In this document: positions 22,901 through 33,274 of the stretch, one piece after another | Layout of the letters: each line of letters begins with the position of its first letter | Numbering within the stretch: position 1 is the stretch's first letter | DNA from: Gentiana macrophylla | Taxonomy: Eukaryota; Streptophyta; Magnoliopsida; Gentianales; Gentianaceae | Assembly (NCBI GenBank): GCA_026214975.1 | Contig: JAOBSW010000279.1 | Coordinates: 55,262-119,261, forward strand | DNA length: 64,000 nt | Direction of reading: 5' to 3' | Made by a program: the position numbers and the translations under genes | The notes under the pieces: generated by a model | Databases searched by the model: none | Told to the model about the DNA's origin: nothing | Seen by the model: the letters and a program-made list of their open reading frames with translations, nothing else

Positions 22901-24562
22901 CTACGCATCATCATCAAGATCAACTTGAGAATCATCTTCAGAATCGTCTTCATCTTCATCGGAAGATGATGAGCTAACCTCTATTTGCACATCCGGTTCC
23001 TTAGCTTTAAGATTAGTCAGCAACAATTTGAGAAGAGCCCTTGTTTTTTGTTTCTCTTCTCTTGTTTTTTGGTTAACTTCACCAACTGATCATGAGACTT
23101 TCTAAGTTCTTCAATCTGCATATTGAATTCTTGGTGGTAAGAAGATGACGATGCTGAAGACTGGGCCGATTGTGATGAATTGGATATGGAGGAAGATTGT
23201 GTAGGGCCAAGGCCAATCAAATAATCTCGCCTAGTTCCTAAGGCTCCCTGAAAGATTGCCTCCTCATCGTCAAAAGTCATCGGTCGACCTGGTGCAATCA
23301 TAGCACGCCATTCCTCCAGCCTCCTCTAAACACAACATATATCGTTGGCAGTTAAGATAAGGAAAAGGAAAATGTGAACGTATTGAATTGAAATATATAC
23401 AATGTATATCACTTATGTAAGCAGACACCGCATCACTGTTGAGAAACGAACCGTCAGCATTCTTATGCTTGCTCGCCCATACATGGATAGGATCCTTCCC
23501 CAAAGGATCTTCACTCAGACTCACTTTACCCTTGACAAAAACAAAAGTATTAGTTATGAAAATTCAAAAAAATGAAGTGATAGGGATTTATTTCCTAATA
23601 CTTACCCTTCTTAACTTATCCCATCGATCCACGGCCATAGGCGTTCGTCCTTGGAGGCCTACATATTTACTCACGGCGCGATTCTTCTTATTCTGATCAG
23701 ATGTTTTCTGCAAAAAAATTAGTACTTTTGTATTATATATAAGCATTAACAAGTAATAATAATCGAATCTACATAACACATGTAATGGAATAAAAAGCTT
23801 TACCTTAAAAGCAGCACTACTAAGGTGGCGGAGAAACACTTCCCATTGTTGCTGTGAAAACACATCCCTGGGTCGGGGACACGGCTCTGGGAACCCCTTG
23901 TTGTAGTGTTCATATACATCCTCCCTTAGTCTAGCCTTCCATTTTCTGAATGAAGTACCGGCGCTTTTAGCACGGCATTGCGGTGAATAGGCTCAAGGGG
24001 TTGGAACGATGCCTTAAAACACAAAAAATGAAATGATTGATTTCTAAATTAATATAATGAGACTTACAATTTGATAGTGTTAACAATTTTATTAGCAAAG
24101 TATCCGAAGTTCTTCCTAAATTAATTGTTTATGTTGGTCTTCCACCTTTCGCCAGGTCGGGATGTAACAGGGAACATGGGACCTCACGACTTTCCCTGTA
24201 TCAGACTCAAAATCCTTCGCGTATCTTCCCAATACCTTTTGAACTTTGGGAAATCTAGGATCCCATATAGGAGGAATCAAGCCCCCTAACTTTCTCTTGA
24301 GGGCTTGGACGGTGAAACCTTTTGCAAGTTCTCGTTCACCCTGCTTCTTTTTCGGGGATGGAGGTGATGGTATGAATTCCTCATACTCATTATCTGCTAT
24401 ATGATCTGTAGTATCGGTGTCAAGTTAATTCAACGAAATAAGAATAATCATACTAGACAAAAAAATGAAAGTTAATTAATTACCTTCCTCGCATTGGCCC
24501 GGTAGCCTAAATGGATGCTCGTGCGGTGGTTGAGAACCACCTGCCGATCCCGCGTAAGACAT
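22901..24562 (-). pseudogene. TnpA-like CACTA protein (Transposase_24 / PTTA type), multi-exon, damaged
   Basis: The likely start is the ATG at 24562 (MSYAGSAGGSQPPHEHPF), with a GTAATT donor soon after. Clear exons follow: about 24130-24340 (contains IPPIWDPRFPKVQKVLGRYA), 23803-24015 (FRKWKARLREDVYEHY; donor GTAAAG), about 23605-23708 (acceptor TTTGCAG; NKKNRAVSKYVGLQGRTP; donor GTAAGT), about 23410-23537 (DPIHVWASKHKNADGSFLNS) and the last exon to 22901 (RRLEEWRAM, then an acidic tail). The NKKNR and H-KN-DGSF-N motifs are those of the plant PTTA/En/Spm family. One donor reads ATAAGT rather than GTAAGT, and the last exon has a frameshift near 23045. The protein would bind the subterminal repeats and help transposition. 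Confidence 0.8.
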
Positions 24563-24715
24563 TCACCTATATGATCAAGTATTTGAATATAATAAAAAAA
24601 TTATATAAAGAACACATTTATGTTGATGTAGTATAAGTAAAGCACTAGTATTATATAATTTTTAAATTCAAGTATATTTGAATGAAATTACTAAAAGAAT
24701 ATTAGATTTATAGCA
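24563..24715. other. Intergenic spacer between tnp2 and the TnpA-like gene
   Basis: 153 bp, AT-rich. Both genes are read on the minus strand, so this is the downstream region of tnp2 and the promoter or splice region of the second gene. In En/Spm-type elements the second protein can arise from a shared transcript by splicing, so a separate promoter need not exist. Confidence 0.5.
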
Positions 24716-25486
24716 TCATTCATCATCACTTGCATAGTTTGGTGGGATCGAGTCGTATATGTCATCATCTACACAGTTATTATCATCATCGCAATCCGTT
24801 GAAGCATACTCGTTACTGTCATCCTTTTCATTTTGATAGAGATCGTTTTCATCATTTTCATCAACATCTGTTTCTACATTATTTGCACTCATGTAGAACG
24901 GTTCCATCGGTGGCAGTTCAACAATAAGTCGGAAATTTCAGTGGGTTGTTTCGTCGATTACCAAATCATCAACAGCCACATCACCATTAATATTTGGTGC
25001 GTCTACGATATGACGGTGTTGAAAATGCCCAACAAATTTCCAGTCACATCCGTTATACAAATCCTCTATGTAGAACACTTGCTCTGCTTGTGAAGCAAGA
25101 ATGAATGGATCATGTTCGTACCAGGTGTTTGTAGTGCGTATACTTGTTGTATTCTTATATACACGGACACCCTTCTTAGCTGGACTAGTATCGAACCATG
25201 TACATTTGAAAAGAACAAAAATGTTATCATTTGGATAGCTTACGACATATATGTCTTCTAAGACTCCATACCATGTAGTGCCTTCGGTCCCTATGACATC
25301 AACCCCACTGTTTTGAGTTGTGCGTGTGCGATCCCATTTTTGTGCATTGAATCGGACACCGTTCATCACACAACTCTGATAGGATTTGACCGTTGAAAAA
25401 GATCCGGTGACAAGTGCTAACAATTGGTCATTCAAGTCTGATGGGTTCTGTTTACTCAATACAATCATCTGCATAATGCCATACAT

Positions 25487-25714
25487 AAGTATTTATTTAA
25501 CGCTCATAAAAGTGCATAATAAGTGTATGAAGCTTTATTTTGTACCTTCGAATTAAACCAATCAGTAAATTCTTGACGGTGCACTTTGTCAAGGTTCTGT
25601 TTCGTGCAATAACTTGACAGTTTTGTACGATGTTCACTGCTCCATGCATAGAAGACTAGTTAGCATTAATGGAATTATAAAAAATAAAAGAATTAAGTTT
25701 GGATTGTTCACTTA
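25487..25714 (-). other. Introns flanking a small tnp2 exon
   Basis: On the minus strand, exon CTCAT is followed by GTAAGTGAAC (donor near 25714). A short exon ends TTCGAAG before GTACAAAATA (donor near 25553), and the acceptor TTATGCAG precedes the DUF4216 exon near 25470. The small exon encodes HRTKLSSYCTKQNLD and QEFTDWF, matching the H...F..WF segment that joins DUF4218 to DUF4216 in Tnp2 proteins. Confidence 0.7.
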
Positions 25715-27104
25715 CATGAGGTATTCATCGATCTCATGGCAATTTCGCAAGACATACCACTGAACCTTCTCTCTCAAAGTAGTATTGAATGTCAAGAATT
25801 TCATCGATCCCATTGATCGAAAAGGAGTCTTGAATACTGATATACGGTTCTTGATTGTATCTTCGTTCTCAACCCAGTTCCTTTCGGGCCTATTGAACTT
25901 TGTCTCATTTCCTGAAAAATACAACGAGCAAAACATCAAGGTCTCGTTAGCCACGTATGCCTCTGCGATGGATCCTTCCGGCCTGGCCCGATTTCTAATA
26001 TACCTCTTTAACTTACCTAGAAAATGTTCAATCAGATACATCCATCTCAATTGAATGGGTCCACCCTAATCACTTCTTCAGGCAAGTGCATTATCACATG
26101 TATCCAAATATCAAAGAATGCCGGTGGGAATATCGTTTCTAGTTTACACAAGATTTCTAAAACCTTCTCTTTTGCATTCTCTAAATCACTAACCCTCAAC
26201 ATGCGCGCGCAAATCAATCTGATAAAATCGCTTAAATCAATGATAGTATCAGAAATTTCCTTTTTCAAGAATTTTCGTACCCCAACTGGTAAAATTCTAT
26301 GTAGTATGATATGAAAATCATGAGATCTTAGCCCGCTAAATTTGTCTTTACCAGTCAAATTCTTTCTTAGGTTTCCTGCAAAACCATCGGGAAACCGAAT
26401 ATTTGTTAAGAAATCATAGAATTTTGTCCGATCTTCTAGTGCCAACGTGAACATGGCACGCGGGTTTAATGTCTTATTGCCTTGCTTAATCATTTGTAGT
26501 TCCTTTCTCACTTTCATGTTTGCTAGATCCTTACGTGCCTTGATAGTGTCTTTGGTCTTACCATCAATATTCAATACCGTAGACAATAAGCAATCACACA
26601 CCTTCTTGTCAATGTGCATAACATCTAGATTGTACTTGAGTTTTTTCGGCATCCAATAAGGCAATCTATTTAGTATGGTGTTTTTATTCCAACTCAAACA
26701 AGATTCTGGACGGTTATGAGTTTTACCACCGTACTCTTTGTGTTTCCCCGACAAACATTTGGGTAGGTTGCTAATTTGTTGAAGAATTTCCTCCGTGGTT
26801 TTCTCAACTGGAGGGCTTAATGTTTCAATTTTACCATTAAACCCCTTATTCTTTCACCTCGGGTGGTCTGCCCACAGCCATCTACGACGTCCGATGTATC
26901 CAGTCTTACTCTCTAACCATAACAAAGGTGTATCGTTGTTGCAAGTTAGACATGCTTTATATCCTTGACCAGTCCAACCTGAGAGATAACTACGAGCGGG
27001 AAAATCGTTCACCGTAAACATAACTGCAACTCGCATTCTGAAGGTAGTATTTGTAGCAGCATCAAGCACAACTACCTCTTGTGACCACAATTCTTCCAAC
27101 TCAT

Positions 27105-27136
27105 CAATCAATGGCCTCATCAATCAATGGCCTCAA
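27105..27136. repeat. 16-bp tandem duplication inside tnp2
   Basis: CAATCAATGGCCTCAT occurs twice in direct succession. It sits at the point where tnp2 loses conserved sequence between NVRLSLATDGF and RPLIDELEELW, so it probably marks a deletion or repair scar. Confidence 0.75.
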
Positions 27137-28085
27137 ATCAACAGGCAAAAACCATCTGTAGCCAGACTGAGACGTACATTTCTAGGTTCGATAGCGAAGT
27201 CCGGGTGTTGCTCGTTGAATTCTTTCCATTCTTTACTATCGGTTGGATGCCCACTGCGCATCCTCATCCGCCGACGCCCGTCTTATGCCATGTCATTGCC
27301 TGAGCTATGTGACGGGAAGCATACAAACATCTCAAACGATGCTTTAACGGAAAATAACGTAGCATTTTCTGAGCTACCTTTTTTCCTTTAGACTCCTTAT
27401 AACGGCTCGTTTTGCACACTCGACATGATTGTATGTCAGCAGTCTCCTTATAGTAAATGCAACAGTTGTACAAGCAAGCATCGATCTTTTCCAACCCCAG
27501 ACCCAATTTGTTCAAAAGAGTTTTTGCCTTGTAGAATGAATCGGGCAAATTTGACCCTTCCGGCAAAACTTCTTTTAGTTTCGGTAAAAGAACGTCGAAG
27601 CTTTCATTTGGCCACTTATACAACACTTTTATATGCATTAAATCCGCTAAGAACTTCAAGGCAGATGAGCTTTTGCATCCCGGATAAACATGTTCGTGCA
27701 ATTTGGAGAGAGTTCATCAATGTTGTCATCCTCCTCATGTCGTAAAACTTCTTCTTCTGAGGCTCTACCAAGGAAATCATTTATAACTGGAGCCATTTCG
27801 TCTACGGATTCAACTACCAATTGGGTTGTTTGTGCACGTTTACGGGATACACCGTCTTCACCGTGGTGAAAGCATGTTGTATACCTAGCTGCCCATCCCA
27901 AAAAAAGCATTGATCATACCGTCCTCCAAAGTTTGAAACAAATGTTGAAACACTTTTGCATAGGCAACGAATCTTACCTTCAATGTTAAGAAATTTCCGT
28001 GCGTATTCAATGAATTCACTCAACCCTTTATCAAACTCGGGTGTCATTCTGTCAATATACAACCATGACTTGTCTAGTTCTATTT

Positions 28086-28640
28086 GAAATCACTGATACA
28101 CAAAAACTTGACATACCAAAACAACTTAAGTTAGTATTTCAAGGGATGTTCTCATACATAGTATACTTAGTTTCATTAGTATACTTTTTTCATTAAGGCA
28201 CATGAAAAAGTTAGTATCTCACTTAAGGCACAAGAAAAAGTTAGTACCATATGTGTTAGGTGTTAATACCATTTGAAGGGATGTTCTCATACTAATATAG
28301 TATACTTAGTTTCATTAGTATACTTTTTTTAATTAAGGCACAAGAAAAAGTTAGTATCTCACATAAGGCACAAGAAAAAGTTAGTACCATATGTGTTAGG
28401 TGTTAATACCATTTCAAGGGATGTTCTCATACTAATATAGTATACTTAGTTTCATTAGTATACTTTTTTTCATTAAGGCACAAGAAAAAGTTAGTACTTA
28501 CTTTCATTAGTATACTTTTTTTCATCTTGAGTATACTTTTTTTATTAATCGCTTAATATAGTATACTTTTTTTCATTAAAAACTAATAATATTTCAAAAA
28601 ACTAAGTCTTTAACACTTACCACTCGTAGTTCTTCAATGT
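28086..28640. repeat. Tandem repeat of ~137 bp in the 5' part of the CACTA element
   Basis: GGGATGTTCTCATA recurs at about 28143, 28278 and 28418, a period of 135-140 bp. Each unit contains GGCACAAGAAAAAGTTAGTA and GTATACTTAGTTTCATTAG. Shorter degenerate pieces continue to about 28590. The array lies upstream of the first recognised tnp2 exon and probably belongs to an intron or the 5' region. It has no CRISPR-like spacers and no coding sequence. Confidence 0.9.
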
Positions 28641-28711
28641 TAGACAAAACTAGTTTATGTTCTTCATCATCATGCTAGACATATCATCATGTTCTTCAAC
28701 ACTTTTCCAAC

Positions 28712-30121
28712 TGTTGGTCCCAGAGAAAGATAAAACTATAGTCAGAGGGGGGGGGGGTGAATGACTATAGTGGAGTTTCAAAAACATTTCTTGTTTTTAA
28801 AAGCTTTTGGGCAACGGATAAGTCCCTTCTTAGTTTGTTGTTTCAAAGTAGTTTAGGCAATCACAGATATAAGATATAATATAAGTAATTAAATGAATGC
28901 AGTAAGGTAAATTGCTGAAAGTAAATTGACACGAGGCTTATAGTGGTTCGAGGGTGGTGTAATCCCTTAATCCACTCTTCTCTGTGATGATTGGAGGAAT
29001 TCACTATTGTTTTCCACGAGATACAATAGCTTTGATTGTCCTTGACTACACAAGCTTCACAATCTACAAGACTATCACTCCTTGGCTAGCATGACTTGGT
29101 GACTCGAGTCTCTTTCCTTTGCTCATTGGGATCAAATCCTTCAGCAGCTATCACAAACTCAACTCCTTCTAAGATGGCTCTGATTCAGTTGTTTGATTGA
29201 TGTGAATTGAATTCACAAACTTGTTGATCAATCTCAATGCTTGATGTTTGAATTGTAGCTCTCAGTTTTGAGTTGATCACTAGATATATCTTTTCACCAT
29301 AGAAATAAAGCTTTTCACTTTGATAGAGTTTTGCTCAGATTTTTATCGTCCTCTCTCCTTTTTATTTTTGTCAATGCCTTCTATTTATAGCCTTGATTAT
29401 CCTTGATTTGAATTTCCGTCCGTTGGCTATATTAATGAGGGGAATAATCCTTGATCCTATTCTTGATTCCCCCTTAATTATATTCTCCTTGATATCAGTG
29501 ATCGGATTTTTCTTCAAACGTTTATCAGAAAATCCGTCCTTGATTGATCCTCTGTTGATTGTGCATTTAATGCTTGATCTTCTGTATCTTCTTCATAGTT
29601 CAATAATCTGACTAAGTAAGGTTTACTCAGCCGCTCTTTGAACGGTCAAGTGATCCATCTGACTTTGTTGCTTAGATCTTCCTTCACTTCTTTGTCTTCA
29701 CTCAGCCGAAAGTCAGTTTACTTTGCCGATTCACTATTTCCTTCATTCTTTCAGTTTAAGGAGAATCCTTGTACTTCACTGATCCTTGATTTGGGTGAGA
29801 TCAGTGTACACCATATTTAAACATTAAGTTTCATCACGTAAAACATAACTTAGACTTATCCAAGGTCATCACAGACTTCCTTTGTTATAAGTCAGACCAT
29901 AATGTCTTCATTGCTTCTCTGCTGGTACTTGACTGGCTTCATTCTGTCGACAATCTGTTTTTACTTTGCCGTCCTACCAACTAGTACAATACTTGTCTGA
30001 CTCAACTTATACAACATGTCAGACTCTAAGTAAAGACTTATACAGAGAATTCTAATTTATCTCAGGCTTGATATAATAGCTAGCATGGCCATCATCAAAA
30101 CATAATAAAATGTTCCAAACA
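28712..30121 (-). repeat. 3' LTR of a second family C copia element
   Basis: The + strand starts TGTTGGTCCCAGAG and ends TTCCAAACA; it is the reverse of the LTR at 6942-8341. A polypurine tract follows on the right (30122-30145), so this is the 3' LTR of a minus-strand element. It lies against CACTA sequence on the left and so postdates or truncates the CACTA element. A run of 11 G (about 28747-28757) replaces the 7-C run in the other copy. Confidence 0.9.
29382..29389 (-). promoter_or_regulatory. TATA box in LTR C (second copy)
   Basis: TATAAATA on the minus strand, in a GGCTATAAATAGAAGG context as in the first copy. Confidence 0.6.
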
Positions 30122-30145
30122 ATTTCCCCCATTTTGATGATGCCA
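30122..30145 (-). other. Polypurine tract of the second family C element
   Basis: The minus strand reads GGCATCATCAAAATGGGGG and then AAAT before the LTR. It is the same motif as 6917-6941. Confidence 0.85.
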
Positions 30146-31393
30146 AAACCCTCATAAGCCTGAACATAAGTATGCCAAATTTTTCATAATAATTAACAAA
30201 ATAAAACTCAAAAATTTTATTATCCATTTAAGGGCAATAAGATATTGCATCTTTTTATTCAAAAACAAAGTCATATAGAATTCAATTAATATAATTCAGT
30301 TAAATAAGAAGGGCTACTCCTTCTTTTCTTCAAACCTGATGCCTTTGCCTTTGATGCCCTTGCCCTTATCAATTGGGCTTGCCTTCTTTCCATTGGAGAT
30401 CTCAGGCTTTGAGCTTCCTTCCCCCTTTTTGGCAGCACCAAAACGTGTTTCAAGGTTTGCATTTGCTCCTTCAGACTCAGGGAGTGTACCATAACTTTGC
30501 TCCAAAATTTTGTTGTTGGCCGTATTAATGTTTGCAGTGTCAAGTTCTTTGGCGAGAGAAAATTCCATAGCCTCATCCAGGTGTTGAATTTGATGAGTGT
30601 GAGCATTTAGAGTGTCCACCAAAGGTTTGAGATTGTTGTCAATCTTTTCAGCATGAAACTAAAGGTTGGTTTGGACATGGTATCAAATAAGATGTTGTAA
30701 GTTGCAAAGCAAGTTTCCCTGTTTTTCCATGACCTCATCTTGTATCTTGATGTGACTAATGAGGGCTTCAATCTTGTGGTTTAAGGGGGTTGCTTCACTT
30801 CTTAATGCGACTTCCGGGTTTTGCCCTCTTGTGATCTCTGCTTCTCTATGTCTACAATCAGTGGTTGAATGTCCAGATTGAAGATTCTTTCTGGATCAAC
30901 TTCCTCTAGTGCCACTTCAATATTCTCATCATCTTCATCTTCCTCCTCTTATAGTCTTTCACTTTCTACCTCTTCTTCTCTTTCTTTATCTTCTTCTTTT
31001 TCTTCCTTATTAGACCCAGGGTTATTAAGGGGTTTCTGGGGGGTGTTGGCTTCTTCATCTGCTGGAGATGTGACTTTCTCTACTGCTGTTCCCCATTGGT
31101 CAATAATGGGGGAGTTGACAGGTTCAGCGGAGTGAGGTTGATCAGCAGGCTCTCTCAGCTGTTTGTCAACTTTGCTGAGACTCTTGAAAAGTGCCTCTTG
31201 AATAGTTAGATCATCGTTAGATATCTCCATGTTTTCCGGATCACCTTCAAGATTGTAAGCCCTTTGAGTGTTCATCCTCTGTCTCGACTTCTTCTTCATC
31301 CATCTCTTCTTCTTGGATGGGTGAGACCTTCTTCCAAATAGGTGATGTCCTCTTGAGGTTTTTCTTCCTCCATTTGCTTTATTATCATGATTA
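30146..31393 (-). pseudogene. Degenerate charged, coiled-coil ORF upstream of the 3' LTR of family C
   Basis: Reading frames at 30949-31393 and 30314-30940 (minus) look like one protein broken by stops. The N-part is acidic and low-complexity (KEEKEEDKEREEEVESE, then, past an in-frame TAA, EEEDEDDENIEVALEEVDPE). The middle has helical, glutamine-rich segments. The C-terminus is basic (KKASPIDKGKGIKGKGIRFE) and ends at 30314. No gag, protease, RT or integrase motif is present. Its place between pol and the 3' LTR is that of the extra, envelope-like ORF of SIRE-type copia elements, but I see no signal peptide or membrane segment, so I do not assign a function. It is cut at 31394 by the family A element. 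Confidence 0.5.
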
Positions 31394-33139
31394 TGTTGGA
31401 AATATTATTTATGTTTTGATGATGATTAGTCACGAAATTAGACAAATCACTTACAACCCATGATGATGAAGTCGTAACTAATTTGTTATAGTGCATAATG
31501 AAAGAAGAAGCAAGAAATAGTGCGGAGATAAATGTATAAGTTCTATCTAAGTCTAAACCTTGTATAGGTTGTTTTGAGACAAGCATTGTAATAGAATAAG
31601 AACAAAGCGAGCAATTTGAGTCACAACAAGAAAAGCGAGTTATAGCAAGAAAAGCTGAATATGCACATGAAGGCGAGGGTTCAAACTCGGTTATGCTAGA
31701 AGCGAGAAGAAGATAAGTTATTTGAGGACCACAGACTCAGTTGGCTTATCTAGAAAGTGGCCCGAAGCGAGACCACAGACTTAGTTACATAAAATTGAAG
31801 AAGCGAGGTAGCAAACTCGGTTAGAAGGCTGATTAAGTCGTGACTATAAGTCGAGGATTCGAGCAAGTCTGTGGTGACTGGCGAGTTATAGATTATGTAA
31901 AAGCGAATAATCTTAAGGACAAAGATTATCGATTACTGGATAAGAATAAAGCGATTGGTGTACTCGACTTAGTCAATTGAAGTGAGATATTAAGTATACA
32001 AGGTACTCCATTTTGAAGAAGAGTAGAAAAGCGAGTTAAGGCGTTGTTAAATTTAAAGCGACTATCGACAAAAGATCGTACATGTGAGCGTTGGCTAAGC
32101 GACAAGTGTAACGGCTACAAGAGCTAGTGACCGTTACATCACCCTTATAAATACACAAGAGAATCACTTAAAAGGGCGAGAGAGGAGGATCGAGAAAAGA
32201 GCTTTACAAGCATATATTCAAAATCCAAATCGGATCCACAAAATCGGATCGGATATATCTAGAAAAGGAAATAGCGGAATTGCCTTGAAGACTTCAAAGA
32301 AAGATCCGGTAACCCATTGAGGGGAAAAAGGCATCTTGGGCGACAAAGTCAGATCGAGGAAGAATCAGACGACTCTTTGAATTAATCCACGATTAATTAT
32401 AAACCTAACCTTTGAGAAAAAAGGGTTGGTTGTGCATAGTTTGAAGGAGCAATTCTACCTTTCTTCATCTGATTGCAACTTAGTTGCCACATGCATTAGT
32501 GCGATCCCGAGAATTTGTGTGTTGGTGTTAGTGGTGAAAGTGGTGAAGGAGCAATTCCACCTCCGAAGATCGGTGTGCGAGGATGAAGGAGCAATTTCAC
32601 CTTTCTTCATTTTGTGTAGGCAGTGAAACTAGGGTGTCGTGAAGAATTTGTCATAGTGCTAGGATTTTTATGCGGTTATCTCATTATTCTAGTGATACCT
32701 CCAATGCCCACAGAGAGAAGGGGAGACATACGGGATTACACCACCGGAACTTCCATAAACAAATCTTGTGTTGATTTACTTTATGCATTTGTATTTGTTT
32801 TATTTATTGCATTATCACTCTGCAAACACTAGACAATGAGTCGACCTGAAGCGATACATAAGAGTCTTAGAACTTAAGCGACACATCTATTGCACTAAAG
32901 GCTAGTTTTATCCATTTGCCAATTGACAAGACTAAATATAAGTCGGCATTGACTTATATTGATTGAAACTAAGCTGATCTCCGCACAAGTTAAGGGACAT
33001 GAACAAAGCGGGCGAAGATCGGTTTGAGTTTGAGAGAAACTTCAGTTCTGAGGGCTTTTCGGCTCGAGATTAGTTTTGGTGACAAGTTTATTCACCCCCC
33101 ACCCTCTAAACTTGTGTTAGCCTTTCCAAGGGACCAACA
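31394..33139 (+). repeat. 5' LTR of family A element, first copy
   Basis: It starts TGTTGGAAATATTATTTATG and ends GGGACCAACA (1746 bp). The partner LTR starts at 36537 and matches over its preserved 746 bp, with many small indels. A reversed copy is at 50660-52369. Confidence 0.93.
32146..32153 (+). promoter_or_regulatory. TATA box in family A LTR
   Basis: TATAAATA in the context CACCCTTATAAATACACAAG. The matching position in the other LTR of this element is removed: its sequence stops at CGTTACATCA, 6 bases before the box. Confidence 0.65.
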
Positions 33140-33141
33140 AT

Positions 33142-33153
33142 TGGTATCGGAGC
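33142..33153 (+). other. Primer binding site of family A element
   Basis: TGGTATCGGAGC two bases after the LTR end; one mismatch to the plant iMet site. Confidence 0.85.
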
Positions 33154-33274
33154 AAATCTTCCTTTGGGAAGAGATCCAAATTGTTACTGCTCAAGGAGAT
33201 AACTGTGCATCAGTTATTTGTTCGAAGCATCCAGTTGTTGAAGACCCCTCACTGTATCAGTTCACTTAGTTTTA

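Larger units (their letters stand above)
24716..28085 (-). pseudogene. tnp2: Tnp2-like CACTA transposase, multi-exon, frameshifted and internally deleted
   Basis: The domains appear in normal order. Transpos_assoc is at 27814-28085 (SWLYIDRMTPEF, GKIRC). The Tnp2 N-part is at 27264-27701 (YPGCKSSSALKFLADLMHIK, CRVCKTSRYKE, LRYFPLKHRLRCLYAS). Transposase_21 is at 26854-27123 (PLIDELEELW, FTVNDFPARSYLSGW, CLTCNND) and 26047-26754 (NLDVMHIDKKVCDCLL). DUF4218 follows from about 26400 (FFDIWIHVIMHLPEE) to 25712, and DUF4216 is at 24938-25486 (DVIGTEGTTWYGVLEDI, LFKCTWFD). A small exon lies at about 25553-25650 between good splice sites. Breaks: frameshifts near 27915, 27700 and 27262; loss of the stretch before PLIDELEELW; and an in-frame TGA near 24938 before the acidic tail. 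It would cut and move the element. Confidence 0.88.
22179..28711 (-). mobile_element. CACTA (En/Spm) DNA transposon, right end truncated
   Basis: The left terminus starts CACTCCAAGTAAA, close to the usual CACTACAAGAAAA end of plant CACTA elements, with CAA as a possible 3-bp target duplication before it. Inverted subterminal repeats follow, then a TnpA-like gene (22901-24562) and a Tnp2 transposase gene (24716-28085), both on the minus strand. That is the expected order when read from the right. No opposite CACTA terminus is visible before the LTR that begins at 28712, so the right end was probably lost. Both genes are damaged, so the element is not autonomous as read. Confidence 0.9.

Noticed and set aside
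24730..25093. His-rich + strand frames opposite tnp2
   Set aside because: They are antisense to the acidic tail and the DUF4216 exon of the transposase.
28086..28640. Regularly spaced repeats that might suggest a CRISPR array
   Set aside because: The repeat period is about 137 bp with no constant short repeat and variable spacers, and the setting is a plant transposon.
30869..31135. Ser-rich 88-residue + strand frame
   Set aside because: It is the antisense of the Glu-rich block of the family C ORF.
31296..31586. 96-residue minus-strand frame spanning the family C / family A junction
   Set aside because: Its first two thirds lie inside the family A LTR, so the Met start and N-terminus are an accident of the insertion.
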